A program made the translations under genes and the position numbers. Positions 1 to 6,043 of a stretch of 10,817 nt of DNA are shown here, piece after piece. Source of the DNA: Chloroflexota bacterium (GTDB lineage Bacteria; Chloroflexota; Dehalococcoidia; JAUQQI01); assembly GCA_030549955.1 (NCBI GenBank), contig JAUQQI010000277.1, forward strand, positions 1 through 10,817. The letters are read 5' to 3'. The notes under the pieces were generated by a model. The model was given only the letters and a program-made list of their open reading frames with translations, did not search any database and was not told the origin of the DNA. Each line of letters opens with the position of its first letter. Position 1 is the stretch's first letter.

Positions 1-768
1 GTTGGTCCATGAGCTTGAACTCGAAGTGAAGATTACGTCAACCCAGTAGTTCGACCCCTGGTAGCCGTTATTCGGGAAGGTGCTGGTGCTGCTGTAAACA
101 TAGACGCCATTAGGCCCGCTGATGCCATCCGCGAGGGCCTGCAGGGGTCCGCTGGTAATAGTTGTTGTAAAGTAATTCGTGTGCTGGGCATACCGGCCCT
201 GGGACATAAAAACCGAAGCCACGTAGACGGTGTTTGCCGTGACCGGTACCGGATTCGGGAAATAGACTTGCTGCCAGCCAGAAGACGTCTCGTTCGCGAA
301 TGTGGCCGAGGCCAATCGATTACCGCGGGAGGTCCAGAGGTTTCCAACGTGGGTCCCGGTAGCCTGGCTATGTTTGTAAAAGCGGACACCCAGGATATAC
401 CCATTAACGGTTGGCCTGAACTTCACACCCAGTTCCACAGGACTGGTATCATTGAGGTCGAAACTGGTCGGCGCCTGGCTGCCGAAAATCGTGTAAACCG
501 TCGAACTCCCAGACGACCCGGAAGGGGTAGGCGTGGGAGTCGCCGGGCTTGTCGGGGTAGGAGTTGGGGTTGCCTTACGACGGGCATTCGAAACCACCGG
601 CATAAAGAGATGGGAGTTCGCATCAAGGACCAGGTCGCCCTCGGCGGGCGAGGAGTCGCCCCGCGGGCCCAGGCCAGCCCCGGCGGCGGAGGCCAGCAGT
701 GAAATAAAGATGGCCGGAATCACCGCAGCGAGGAACAACAGGCGGACGAAAACGGGCGGACGTCTCAA
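1..768 (-). CDS. Secreted DUF4082-domain protein, 3' end cut by window edge
   Basis: The minus-strand frame is open for 256 codons from a TTG start to the left edge, so the C-terminus is missing. Residues 1-30 are a signal peptide or N-terminal anchor (Arg2-Arg3, then a hydrophobic stretch, then an Ala-rich end). Residues 55-59 read F-M-P-V-V, like the [YF]-[LM]-P-L-V motif frequent in Chloroflexota exported proteins. Residues 66-89 are a Thr-Pro/Ser-Gly linker. From about residue 91 the sequence matches my memory of DUF4082: F-G-S-Q-A-P start, VELGVKFRP, GVRFYKHSQATGTHVG, the ASATF and SGWQQV blocks, and a late SNYWVDV. DUF4082 is a beta-sandwich found in extracellular, often carbohydrate-associated proteins; this protein's function is unknown. 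TTG is chosen because no in-frame ATG precedes the signal peptide and a strong SD lies 10 nt upstream. The coding sequence appears less GC-rich than its neighbours. Confidence 0.85.
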   Translation of the reverse strand, partial: MRRPPVFVRLLFLAAVIPAIFISLLASAAGAGLGPRGDSSPAEGDLVLDANSHLFMPVVSNARRKATPTPTPTSPATPTPTPSGSSGSSTVYTIFGSQAPTSFDLNDTSPVELGVKFRPTVNGYILGVRFYKHSQATGTHVGNLWTSRGNRLASATFANETSSGWQQVYFPNPVPVTANTVYVASVFMSQGRYAQHTNYFTTTITSGPLQALADGISGPNGVYVYSSTSTFPNNGYQGSNYWVDVIFTSSSSSWTN

Positions 769-778
769 GGCTTCGCTC

Positions 779-785
779 CCTCCTT
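779..785 (-). promoter_or_regulatory. Shine-Dalgarno site for the TTG-started DUF4082 gene
   Basis: On the minus strand this reads AAGGAGG, 10 nt before the TTG at 768-766. It is the reason for placing the start there rather than at the ATG near residue 56, which would delete the signal peptide. The spacing is at the long end of normal; overlapping purine-rich bases (GGGAG) closer to the start could also serve. Confidence 0.55.
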
Positions 786-879
786 CATGCTGATTTTTGG
801 AACTGTCATAAGCGAGGCTGAGATGGCCCAGCCGTCAGCATGCTGGAGCCTGGTAATGTCAGGCCATAAACACCAACTC

Positions 880-932
880 CATACTCACATAAACTCGAAC
901 CAATGCTACTGACTGACACATACTCGCATCAA
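880..932. repeat. Pair of imperfect 14-bp direct repeats
   Basis: CATACTCACATAAA (880-893) and CATACTCGCATCAA (919-932) agree at 12 of 14 positions and start 39 bp apart. They lie in the divergent promoter region, and the second overlaps the edge of the inverted repeat at 930-961. A paired binding site for a regulator is the natural guess; chance similarity is not excluded. Confidence 0.4.
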
Positions 933-961
933 TAGTCCGAAAGTACCGATCCGGACTATTG
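930..961. promoter_or_regulatory. 10-bp inverted repeat, possible operator
   Basis: CAATAGTCCG (930-939) and CGGACTATTG (952-961) are perfect reverse complements separated by 12 bases. The repeat ends 11 bp before a TTGACA hexamer, a usual place for a regulator dyad. It is unlikely to be a terminator: it lies between divergent genes and has no following T-run. The repeat itself is directly visible; the operator role is inferred. Confidence 0.5.
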
Positions 962-972
962 TTGGGCCGGAC

Positions 973-1002
973 TTGACAATAAATGCGCCGATATTTTGAT
1001 AT
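973..1002 (+). promoter_or_regulatory. Candidate sigma-70-type promoter for the zinc-finger/lyase pair
   Basis: A perfect -35 hexamer TTGACA lies at 973-978. The matching -10 is weak: TGATAT at 997-1002 with 18-bp spacing matches TATAAT at only three positions. A better -10-like TATACT at 1009-1014 is too far from this -35 (30 bp). The stretch from 979 to 1020 is AT-rich, which supports melting. It would drive transcription to the right, toward the gene at 1153. Confidence 0.35.
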
Positions 1003-1152
1003 GCGGTATATACTGATAACTGTGCGAAACCATCTGGTATTCAGTGATGGGCCCGGCCTTCACCCAACTGGAACTTGCATTTTCGGTGCTGCTGTGGTCC
1101 AATCGGACCGGGTATATCGGCCCGCCTCGCCGGAGTCCGAAGAGGTTAGACC

Positions 1153-1566
1153 GTGGTGGGCTTAGGTCCGGGCCGCCAGGCATGCTGGTATGTCCGATAC
1201 CGGATCCTTCGCTGCCGGAACACCCCGGTCGCCGTCTGTGTCTACTGCGGCCGGCCCTTCTGCCGTGACCACGGCCGCTTCCTGCCGAACGAGGCTACAG
1301 TCTGCACTCACCCGGCCTGCGTCCGCCGGCTCACCGAGATCGAAGAGTTCAAGGTCTACAAGGCCGCGGCCCAGGACCGCAACCTCACCGGCGCCTGCGG
1401 TCACGCTAGCTGTTCCGCCCCGGTCTGGGGCCAGTGCTCCAGGTGCCGTAACCTCTTCTGCGAGGACCACCTCTCTGAGGTTTATGAGGTCTATTACCAG
1501 CTTGGCCGCCGCCACCGGCGCTATTTTTCCGTCTGCCCCTACTGCCGCCGTTTCTACAAGACCTAG
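1153..1566 (+). CDS. Small protein with two zinc-finger-like repeats
   Basis: A 137-residue protein of no family I can name. It contains two related Cys/His clusters. The first has C29-x2-C32, C37-x2-H40 and C51-x4-C56. The second has C82-x4-C87, C95-x2-C98, C103-x2-H106 and C128-x2-C131. The shared core, C-x2-C-x4-C-x(D)-H preceded by Phe, resembles treble-clef, AN1 or B-box-type zinc binding. Residues 57-80 are a helical, charged linker. There is no signal peptide or membrane segment, so it is probably cytoplasmic and may bind protein or nucleic acid (inference). The GTG start is bounded by an in-frame TAG only 4 nt upstream (1147-1149) and has an AGAGG at 1141-1145, 7 nt away; GTG at 1156 is a second possibility. 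It ends 15 nt before the lyase gene, whose SD has the same sequence and spacing, so the two are probably co-transcribed. Confidence 0.7.
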   Translation: MVGLGPGRQACWYVRYRILRCRNTPVAVCVYCGRPFCRDHGRFLPNEATVCTHPACVRRLTEIEEFKVYKAAAQDRNLTGACGHASCSAPVWGQCSRCRNLFCEDHLSEVYEVYYQLGRRHRRYFSVCPYCRRFYKT

Positions 1567-1581
1567 TCGAGAGGTGCGCTC

Positions 1582-2466
1582 ATGAATTCCCAGCCCATCT
1601 TTCGCAGTGTCCTTTATGTGCCCGGCAACCGGCTCCGCATGCTGGCGAAGGCCCCAACCCTGCCAGCTGACGCCTTTGTCCTCGACCTGGAGGATTCCGT
1701 CCCCCTGGAGGAAAAGGCCGAGGCCCGCCGCCTCGTCAGGGAGGCCCTCATCTCCGGGGCGTTCGCCGGCCGAACCGTCCTCGTCCGGGTAAACAGCCTA
1801 CCGTCAGGTTTGACGGCCGATGACCTGAAGGAGGTTGTTGTCCCGGGGTTGTTTGGGGTCGATGTCCCGAAGGTCGAGAGCCCCGAAGACGTTCGGGAGG
1901 TCGAAGAGCTCCTTGCCTGGGCCGAGGGCCGGGCCGACCTGCCCCGGGGAACCCTCCGGGTCGGCATCGGCATCGAATCCCCGGCCGGTCTGCTCCGGGC
2001 CGAGGCCATCGTCCGGGCATCCCGCCGGCTCGTAAGCCTCAGCCTCGGGGCCGAAGATTTCACGTTTAACCTGGGCACCCAGCGGTCCTCAACCGGCGAG
2101 GAACTATTTCTCCCCAGGGCTCTCATTGCCCTGACGGCCAGGGCGGTGGATGTCCAGGCCCTCGACACCATTTACCCGGATTTCCGGGACCCGGAGGGCC
2201 TTATCCGCGAGGCCAGGCTGGCCCGTCAGCTTGGCTTCACGGGCAAGTATGCCATCCACCCGGACCAGCTCGAGCCGATAAACCGGGTCTTTACCCCCGA
2301 TGAGGCCGAACTGCGCTGGGCCCAGGAGGTGGTCGAAGCCTACGACGCGGCCCAGCAGGCCGGGCTCGGCTCCATTGCCGTTGGCGGTCGGATGGTAGAC
2401 CGGCCGATCTACGAGCGGGCCCGCCGAACCCTCGAGCTTGCGGCCCGCTGGGGGGTCGGCCGCTAA
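1582..2466 (+). CDS. CitE/HpcH-type lyase (HpcH/HpaI aldolase/citrate lyase family)
   Basis: A 294-residue TIM-barrel enzyme of the CitE-like (CoA-ester lyase) branch, which cleaves or forms C-C bonds in citryl-, malyl- or citramalyl-type CoA esters using Mg2+. Visible signatures are RSVLYVPGN near the N-terminus, VLDLEDSV (residues 33-40), the substrate-binding R69-V-N71, GIGIESPAGL with Mg ligand E132, LGAEDFT with Mg ligand D159, and KYAIHP with a C-terminal helix (VFTPDEAELRWA). Length is normal for single-domain CitE-like proteins; no citrate lyase alpha or gamma subunit or ligase is nearby, so it is a stand-alone enzyme rather than citrate lyase proper. The ATG has AGAGG at 1570-1574, 7 nt upstream. 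The substrate cannot be read from sequence; malyl- or citramalyl-CoA and 3-hydroxy-3-methylglutaryl-like esters are candidates. Its stop overlaps that of the convergent membrane-protein gene by 4 bp. Confidence 0.9.
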   Translation: MNSQPIFRSVLYVPGNRLRMLAKAPTLPADAFVLDLEDSVPLEEKAEARRLVREALISGAFAGRTVLVRVNSLPSGLTADDLKEVVVPGLFGVDVPKVESPEDVREVEELLAWAEGRADLPRGTLRVGIGIESPAGLLRAEAIVRASRRLVSLSLGAEDFTFNLGTQRSSTGEELFLPRALIALTARAVDVQALDTIYPDFRDPEGLIREARLARQLGFTGKYAIHPDQLEPINRVFTPDEAELRWAQEVVEAYDAAQQAGLGSIAVGGRMVDRPIYERARRTLELAARWGVGR

Positions 2467-2801
2467 AGCTCGTCCCTGGGCCGCTTGCTTTCCCGGTCAA
2501 GCCAATCGGCAAACATCAGGAGGATAACAAAAATATCCGCCAGTACCACCAGCCCAAAGGCAACGCCGAGGGTGACAAGGAGGCCGGCGTTCACAACAAA
2601 TCCAGGCAGGCCCAGAACTTGAAGGGCAGTCGGGACAAAATAGACGACCAGGCACAGGCTGAACGGCCCGCCGAAGACGACCGCGAGCACCAGGCAGCTC
2701 CGGAGTGGGTCCGGAATGTTAAACCGGACCCACTCAACTCCCTCGAGAAGCTTGTAGAAGCCGAGGGTCGCATAGAACCGAAGGCGCTCCCGAATTCCCA
2801 T
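2463..2801 (-). CDS. Small membrane protein of unknown function
   Basis: A 112-residue protein without a recognised family. Residues 1-35 are amphipathic and charged (Arg-rich at the start, then LEGVEW). Hydrophobic stretches follow at about 36-60 and 66-100, giving two or three membrane spans, and the tail is charged (DRESKRPRDEL). It lies 23 nt downstream of the methyltransferase on the same strand and is probably co-transcribed; no clear SD precedes the ATG. Its TAG stop overlaps the TAA of the convergent lyase gene. A partner of the membrane-anchored methyltransferase is possible but only by position. Confidence 0.65.
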   Translation of the reverse strand: MGIRERLRFYATLGFYKLLEGVEWVRFNIPDPLRSCLVLAVVFGGPFSLCLVVYFVPTALQVLGLPGFVVNAGLLVTLGVAFGLVVLADIFVILLMFADWLDRESKRPRDEL

Positions 2802-2824
2802 CGGTTAAATTAGGCGGCTTTCGA

Positions 2825-3517
2825 TTACTTCGACCTCGCGGTCCCGGCTACCAGAGGCATAACGGCCAGTTGCCGCTCTTCGAGCCGGACAAGCTCAAAC
2901 CCGGCCGCCTCGATGGCCTTCACCGTCCGCCGGTTCAGGTGACACCCGCCGGCAACCCGACGCCAGACCGGCGTCGCCGCATCCTGTAGCGCCCCTAGCA
3001 GGCTGTTCCGGGCCCGAACGTGCTCGATAAAATTAAACGTCCCGCCGGGCCGCAGCACCCGCCGGACCTCAGCCAGCGACCGGTTCAGGTCCGCGACCGA
3101 ACAGAAGACCAGAGTTGCCACCACGGTATCGAAGGTCTCGTCGCGGAACGGCAGGGCCTCGGCCAAAGCGAGGATCAGGTCTGCATCCCGGCCCAGGGAC
3201 CGGGCCCGCCTTCGGGCCCGCCGGAGCATGAACAGGTTAGGGTCGACGACCACCAGGCCGGTGGTATCCGGGTAGTGGCGAAAATTCGCCCCGGTTCCCA
3301 CCCCCACCTCCAGGACGCGCCCGGCCGCGGTCCCAGCAATCTGGCGCCGGAGACGACCCAGAACGCCCCCCTCAAAGGGGCCCGTGGCCAGGTCATAAGC
3401 GGGCGCAAAGCAGGGAGACCCTGGCTGACGGCGCTCCGGCCGCCTCGACCAGAGCCGCCAGCCGACGGCTAGCCCCACCAGGACAGCCAGCGGCAAGAGC
3501 CGACGCAGGCGCCCCAT
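2825..3517 (-). CDS. Membrane-anchored class I SAM methyltransferase, METTL7-like
   Basis: A 230-residue SAM-dependent methyltransferase. Residues 1-26 are a basic-flanked hydrophobic segment (RLRR, about 14 nonpolar residues, then RLWSRR), likely a membrane anchor. Motif I is VLEVGVGTGANF (68-79), followed by YP and VDPN (91-94) for the ribose-binding acidic loop, LPFRDETFD (motif II region), TLVFCSV (135-141), VLRPGG (154-159) with F-x-F-x-EHV, and a late GCHLNR with an AGF block. The set GTGANF, YP, DPN, TLV-x-CSV, EHV and GC-x-L-x-R matches my memory of the eukaryotic METTL7 (TMT1) thiol methyltransferases and their bacterial relatives, including an N-terminal membrane anchor. The acceptor is unknown: thiol, lipid or quinone are all possible. 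No strong SD is visible. It is divergent from the protease gene across 35 bp. Confidence 0.82.
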   Translation of the reverse strand: MGRLRRLLPLAVLVGLAVGWRLWSRRPERRQPGSPCFAPAYDLATGPFEGGVLGRLRRQIAGTAAGRVLEVGVGTGANFRHYPDTTGLVVVDPNLFMLRRARRRARSLGRDADLILALAEALPFRDETFDTVVATLVFCSVADLNRSLAEVRRVLRPGGTFNFIEHVRARNSLLGALQDAATPVWRRVAGGCHLNRRTVKAIEAAGFELVRLEERQLAVMPLVAGTARSK

Positions 3518-3552
3518 TCTGAAGATATTTTCGCGCCGGGACGCCCGGGCTG

Positions 3553-4473
3553 GTGCTAAAATTCCGGCAGCATGTCGGTACGGTATTCACCCAAAAGGGC
3601 GCGAGGGTCAGTTTGGGCCTCATCGTCTTTCTGGCCGTCGCCTTCGGGCTAGCCTGGCCGATTCAGGTCGGCCTGGCGGTTCTTGCCCGGGGTGCTGGCC
3701 TGACCGGGAATCCCCGGCTCGTGGTCCCGGCGGCCCTTCTTCTCATGTGGCCGCCGGCCATCGGGGCCTACGTCGCCCGCCGGGTTGAGGGCAGCGGCTT
3801 CCGGGACGCCGGCCTGCGCTGGCCGGCCTGGCCCTACCTTGTCCTGGCCTGGTTTGGGCCGGCTTTGCTGACGCTGGCTTCGATGGCCCTCAGCCTGGCC
3901 CTCTACCCGCTTGATATGGAGCTTCCGACCCTGCGTTCCATGCTGGCGCAGACCGGCCGCCAGGTTCCGGTGCCGCCTGAGGTTCTCCTGGTCGGTCAGG
4001 TTATCGCCGGCCTGACCGTTGGGGTTTTAATTAACAGCGTTTTCGCTTTCGGGGAGGAGTTCGGCTGGCGAGGCTATCTGCTGCCCAGACTGATGGCCCG
4101 GCTCGGACCCTGGCCCGGTATTATCCTTCAGGGCGCGGTCTGGGGCCTCTGGCACGGGCCCCTTATTATCCTGGTCAGCTACAATTACCCTGGCCACCCG
4201 CCGCCGTACCTTGCCGGGGTGCTTCTGTTTACCGTCTTCTGCATCCTCCTGGGGGCCATTTTTGCCTGGCTGTGGCTTGCATCGGACAGCGTTATCCCGC
4301 CGACCGTCGCCCACGCCGCTTTCAATGCCATAGCCGGGCTGCCTCTGCTGCTGTTAAAGGCCGTCGACCCGGCCGTGGCTGGGCCCCTCTGGAGCCCGGT
4401 CGGCTGGGTCGTTCTCGGCCTGGCCGCGGCCGGCCTGTTTGCTGCCCGGAACCCGGTCAAACCGGGGGCTTGA
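3553..4473 (+). CDS. CPBP-family (CAAX-type) intramembrane metalloprotease
   Basis: A multi-span membrane protein with the three signatures of the CPBP/Abi family (PF02517). These are E168-E169-x3-R173 in EEFGWRGYLLPRL, WGLWHGP with H201, and HAAFNA with H254 and N258. In this family the Glu and His residues form the active site inside the membrane. Roles include prenyl-protein processing, bacteriocin self-immunity and regulated proteolysis; no bacteriocin or prenylation gene is nearby, so the role here is open. The frame is open from GTG at 3553, but this lacks an SD. A TTG at 3613, preceded by GAGG at a 6-nt spacing, would start the protein at GLIVFLAVAFG, directly before the first membrane span, and may be the true start (about 287 residues). 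The 3' end overlaps the convergent amidase gene by 17 bp. Confidence 0.88.
   Translation: MLKFRQHVGTVFTQKGARVSLGLIVFLAVAFGLAWPIQVGLAVLARGAGLTGNPRLVVPAALLLMWPPAIGAYVARRVEGSGFRDAGLRWPAWPYLVLAWFGPALLTLASMALSLALYPLDMELPTLRSMLAQTGRQVPVPPEVLLVGQVIAGLTVGVLINSVFAFGEEFGWRGYLLPRLMARLGPWPGIILQGAVWGLWHGPLIILVSYNYPGHPPPYLAGVLLFTVFCILLGAIFAWLWLASDSVIPPTVAHAAFNAIAGLPLLLLKAVDPAVAGPLWSPVGWVVLGLAAAGLFAARNPVKPGA
4452..4466. terminator. GC-rich hairpin in the convergent gene overlap
   Basis: CCCGGT (4452-4457) and ACCGGG (4461-4466) form a perfect 6-bp stem with a 3-nt loop. It overlaps the last codons of the protease gene and the amidase stop. There is no T-run on either side, so intrinsic termination is doubtful. 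A pause, or protection of the two 3' ends, is as likely. Confidence 0.25.
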
Positions 4474-5809
4474 GGGCCGGGCCGGATGCGGCCTCGAAGG
4501 CCGCCGCAACCCGGAAGAGGGTCCGCTCGTCAAACGGGCGGGCAACAAACTGGACCCCCAGGGGCAGGCCCGAACTGCTCAGACCGGCCGGAACCGTAAT
4601 GGCAGGAAAGCCCACCGCGCTGAACGGCTGGTTGAAGGCCGGGTCGCCTGTCCAGTCCAGACCCCGCGGGGCGGGGCCGACCGTGGTCGGGGTAACCAGG
4701 ACGTCGACCTCTTCAAAGAGCCGCAGCATGGCCCGGACGGCCAGGGTCCGAATCTGCTGAGCCCGCAGATAAACCGGCGCCGACGTAAGCAGGCCGGCTC
4801 GGATGATCCGGCGGGTCCGGGGCCGGTAGTCATCCGGCCGTTCCCTAAACCACTTCTTGTGAAATGCCGCGGCCTCGGCGTACATGATCGTCCGGTGGGC
4901 GTCCCGCAGCGGCTCGAAGACGTCGGGCAGGCGCACCGGCCGGGTCTGAAGGCCCAGCTCCTTCAACCTGGTTATGGCCGCTTCGTAGGCCCGGCGGCCC
5001 TCGTCATCAGCCAGTTCGGTAAAGAACCGGTCCGGGACGCCGACCCGCAGACCTGCCGGGTCCTGGCCAACCGCAGTCGTATAGTCGTCGACGGGTACGG
5101 GCAACGTCGTCGGGTCGTTCGGGTCAGGTCCGGCCACGACTTTAAGAAGCAGGGCCGCGTCGGCCACCGTCCGGGTCATCGGCCCGACGTGGTCGAGCGT
5201 CCAGCTCACGGGAACGACCCCGTGCCGGCTCACCCGGCCGTAGGTGGGCTTAAGACCCACAATGCCGCAGAAGGACGCTGGCCGCAGAATCGACCCGGCC
5301 GTCTGGCTCCCAAAGGCCGCCGGACACATCCGGGCAGCAACAGCCGCCGCGGACCCGCTGCTTGAGCCTCCCGGGGTATGCCCGGGGTTCCAGGGGTTCC
5401 GGGTTGGTCCCGGTTCGAACATCGCAAATTCGGTCGTGACGGTCTTGCCCAGAATGATCGCCCCGGCGGCCTTAAGGCGGGCTGTCACGGTCGCATCATA
5501 ATCGGGAATAAAGCCGGCCAGCACCTTCGAACCGGCGGCCGTCTCGACCCCGGCCGTAAAGATGGTGTCGTTAAGCCCAACGGGAATACCGCGAAGGGGG
5601 CCGCAAAGCTCGCCCTTCACCTGGAGGCTTTCGAGCCGCCGGGCCTCTTCCAGGGCGGCCTCCGGCAGAAGTCGGGCCCAGGCCAGGACCTTCGGTTCGA
5701 CCTGTTGGATGCGGTCCAGCAGGGCCCGGACCAGCTCGACCGGCGAGAGCTCCTTGCGGGCGATAAGGTCGGCTGCGGCGGTTACGGTCAGCTCAGTGAG
5801 GTCGGACAT
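4457..5809 (-). CDS. Amidase-signature enzyme lacking the catalytic lysine
   Basis: A 450-residue full-length amidase-signature protein, a family that hydrolyses carboxamides and ureides with a Ser-cisSer-Lys triad. The Gly/Ser-rich signature is intact: HTPGGSSSGSAAA with the cis-Ser at 149, then GSQTAGSILRPASFCG with nucleophile S173, then VGLKPTYGRVS. The lysine normally found in GIP-V-x-x-K-D is Asn80 here (GIPVGLND; codon AAC, + strand 5570-5572). The rest, including the PGPTRNPWNP block and the C-terminal VTPTT and GFPAITVPAG segments, looks sound, so this is not a decayed gene. It may be a single-base error (AAC for AAG), a changed enzyme, or a non-catalytic protein. The ATG has GGAGG 9 nt upstream, inside the preceding small gene, which it overlaps by 17 nt. 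It is the last gene of the operon. Confidence 0.92.
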   Translation of the reverse strand: MSDLTELTVTAAADLIARKELSPVELVRALLDRIQQVEPKVLAWARLLPEAALEEARRLESLQVKGELCGPLRGIPVGLNDTIFTAGVETAAGSKVLAGFIPDYDATVTARLKAAGAIILGKTVTTEFAMFEPGPTRNPWNPGHTPGGSSSGSAAAVAARMCPAAFGSQTAGSILRPASFCGIVGLKPTYGRVSRHGVVPVSWTLDHVGPMTRTVADAALLLKVVAGPDPNDPTTLPVPVDDYTTAVGQDPAGLRVGVPDRFFTELADDEGRRAYEAAITRLKELGLQTRPVRLPDVFEPLRDAHRTIMYAEAAAFHKKWFRERPDDYRPRTRRIIRAGLLTSAPVYLRAQQIRTLAVRAMLRLFEEVDVLVTPTTVGPAPRGLDWTGDPAFNQPFSAVGFPAITVPAGLSSSGLPLGVQFVARPFDERTLFRVAAAFEAASGPALKPPV

Positions 5810-5978
5810 TGCCCTCGGCCTCCGGGGTCTTTATCAGGTTCGGGTAAAAGACAGGCTCGGTCCAGGGGTCGACGTCGGCCTGCTCCACCCCTTGGAGATG
5901 ACCCTTAACCAGCTCCCAGGCGTCGGCCAGGGCCTCGTCGCTAACCACGACCTTCTCAAGCCAGTCTACCTCGCTCAT
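5793..5978 (-). CDS. 61-residue protein coupled to the amidase
   Basis: A short acidic protein with no family I can name. Residues 1-33 look helical (WLEKVV, then DEALADAWELVKGHLQG), and the rest is extended and Pro-rich (DPWTEPVFYPNLIKTPE). A strong SD and a 17-nt overlap with the amidase start argue that it is translated and coupled to it. GatC and AtzG are small subunits that sit next to and bind amidase-signature enzymes (GatA, AtzE). The size, position and helix-then-extended layout fit that role, but I do not see clear GatC or DUF4089 motifs, so this is inference. Confidence 0.65.
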   Translation of the reverse strand: MSEVDWLEKVVVSDEALADAWELVKGHLQGVEQADVDPWTEPVFYPNLIKTPEAEGNVRPH

Positions 5979-5985
5979 ATTCAGG

Positions 5986-5992
5986 CTCCTTT
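5986..5992 (-). promoter_or_regulatory. Strong Shine-Dalgarno site of the 61-residue gene
   Basis: It reads AAAGGAG on the minus strand, 7 nt before the ATG at 5978. It is one of the best ribosome sites in the window and the main support for calling such a short gene. Confidence 0.7.
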
Positions 5993-6043
5993 CTGGTTAG
6001 TCCTCGGCCGGGGGCCTCGAATCCGTTAGATTTTAGTCCGGCA

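Larger units (their letters stand above)
769..1152. other. Divergent intergenic control region
   Basis: This 384-bp gap separates the minus-strand DUF4082 gene from the plus-strand zinc-finger gene. I see no convincing coding frame in it; short open frames on both strands lack SD sites and recognisable protein features. Its middle (about 860-1020) is clearly more AT-rich than the rest of the window. It holds an imperfect 14-bp direct repeat (880-893 and 919-932), a 10-bp inverted repeat (930-961), a consensus -35 hexamer (973-978) and a palindrome CAGCATGCTG (836-845). If the -35 is real, the plus-strand transcript has a leader of over 100 nt. That leader holds a small hairpin (GGTCC, 4-nt loop, GGACC at 1096-1109) but no riboswitch I recognise. 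Confidence 0.6.

Noticed and set aside
181..702. Plus-strand open frame over the left edge
   Set aside because: The minus-strand TTG-started frame has a signal peptide, linker and DUF4082 matches, so this is its shadow.
930..961. Reading the 10-bp inverted repeat as a Rho-independent terminator
   Set aside because: No T-run, a 12-nt loop, and a location between divergent genes where no transcript needs to end.
1090..1150. tRNA, T-box or riboswitch in the leader before the zinc-finger gene
   Set aside because: GGTCC-AATC-GGACC has a 4-base loop, not a tRNA T-arm, and no conserved T-box or riboswitch core is visible.
983..1268. Short open frames upstream of and over the start of the zinc-finger gene
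   Set aside because: No SD and no protein-like pattern; the 1044-1268 frame overlaps the Cys/His-rich frame that is better supported.
2440..2463. GCGGCC / GGCCGC hairpin at the end of the CitE-type lyase gene
   Set aside because: A 6-bp stem with a 12-nt loop made of GGCC words, which are very common here; no T-run.
4439..5365. 308-codon plus-strand open frame opposite the amidase
   Set aside because: Low-complexity Arg/Pro/Gly translation; the amidase signature is on the other strand.
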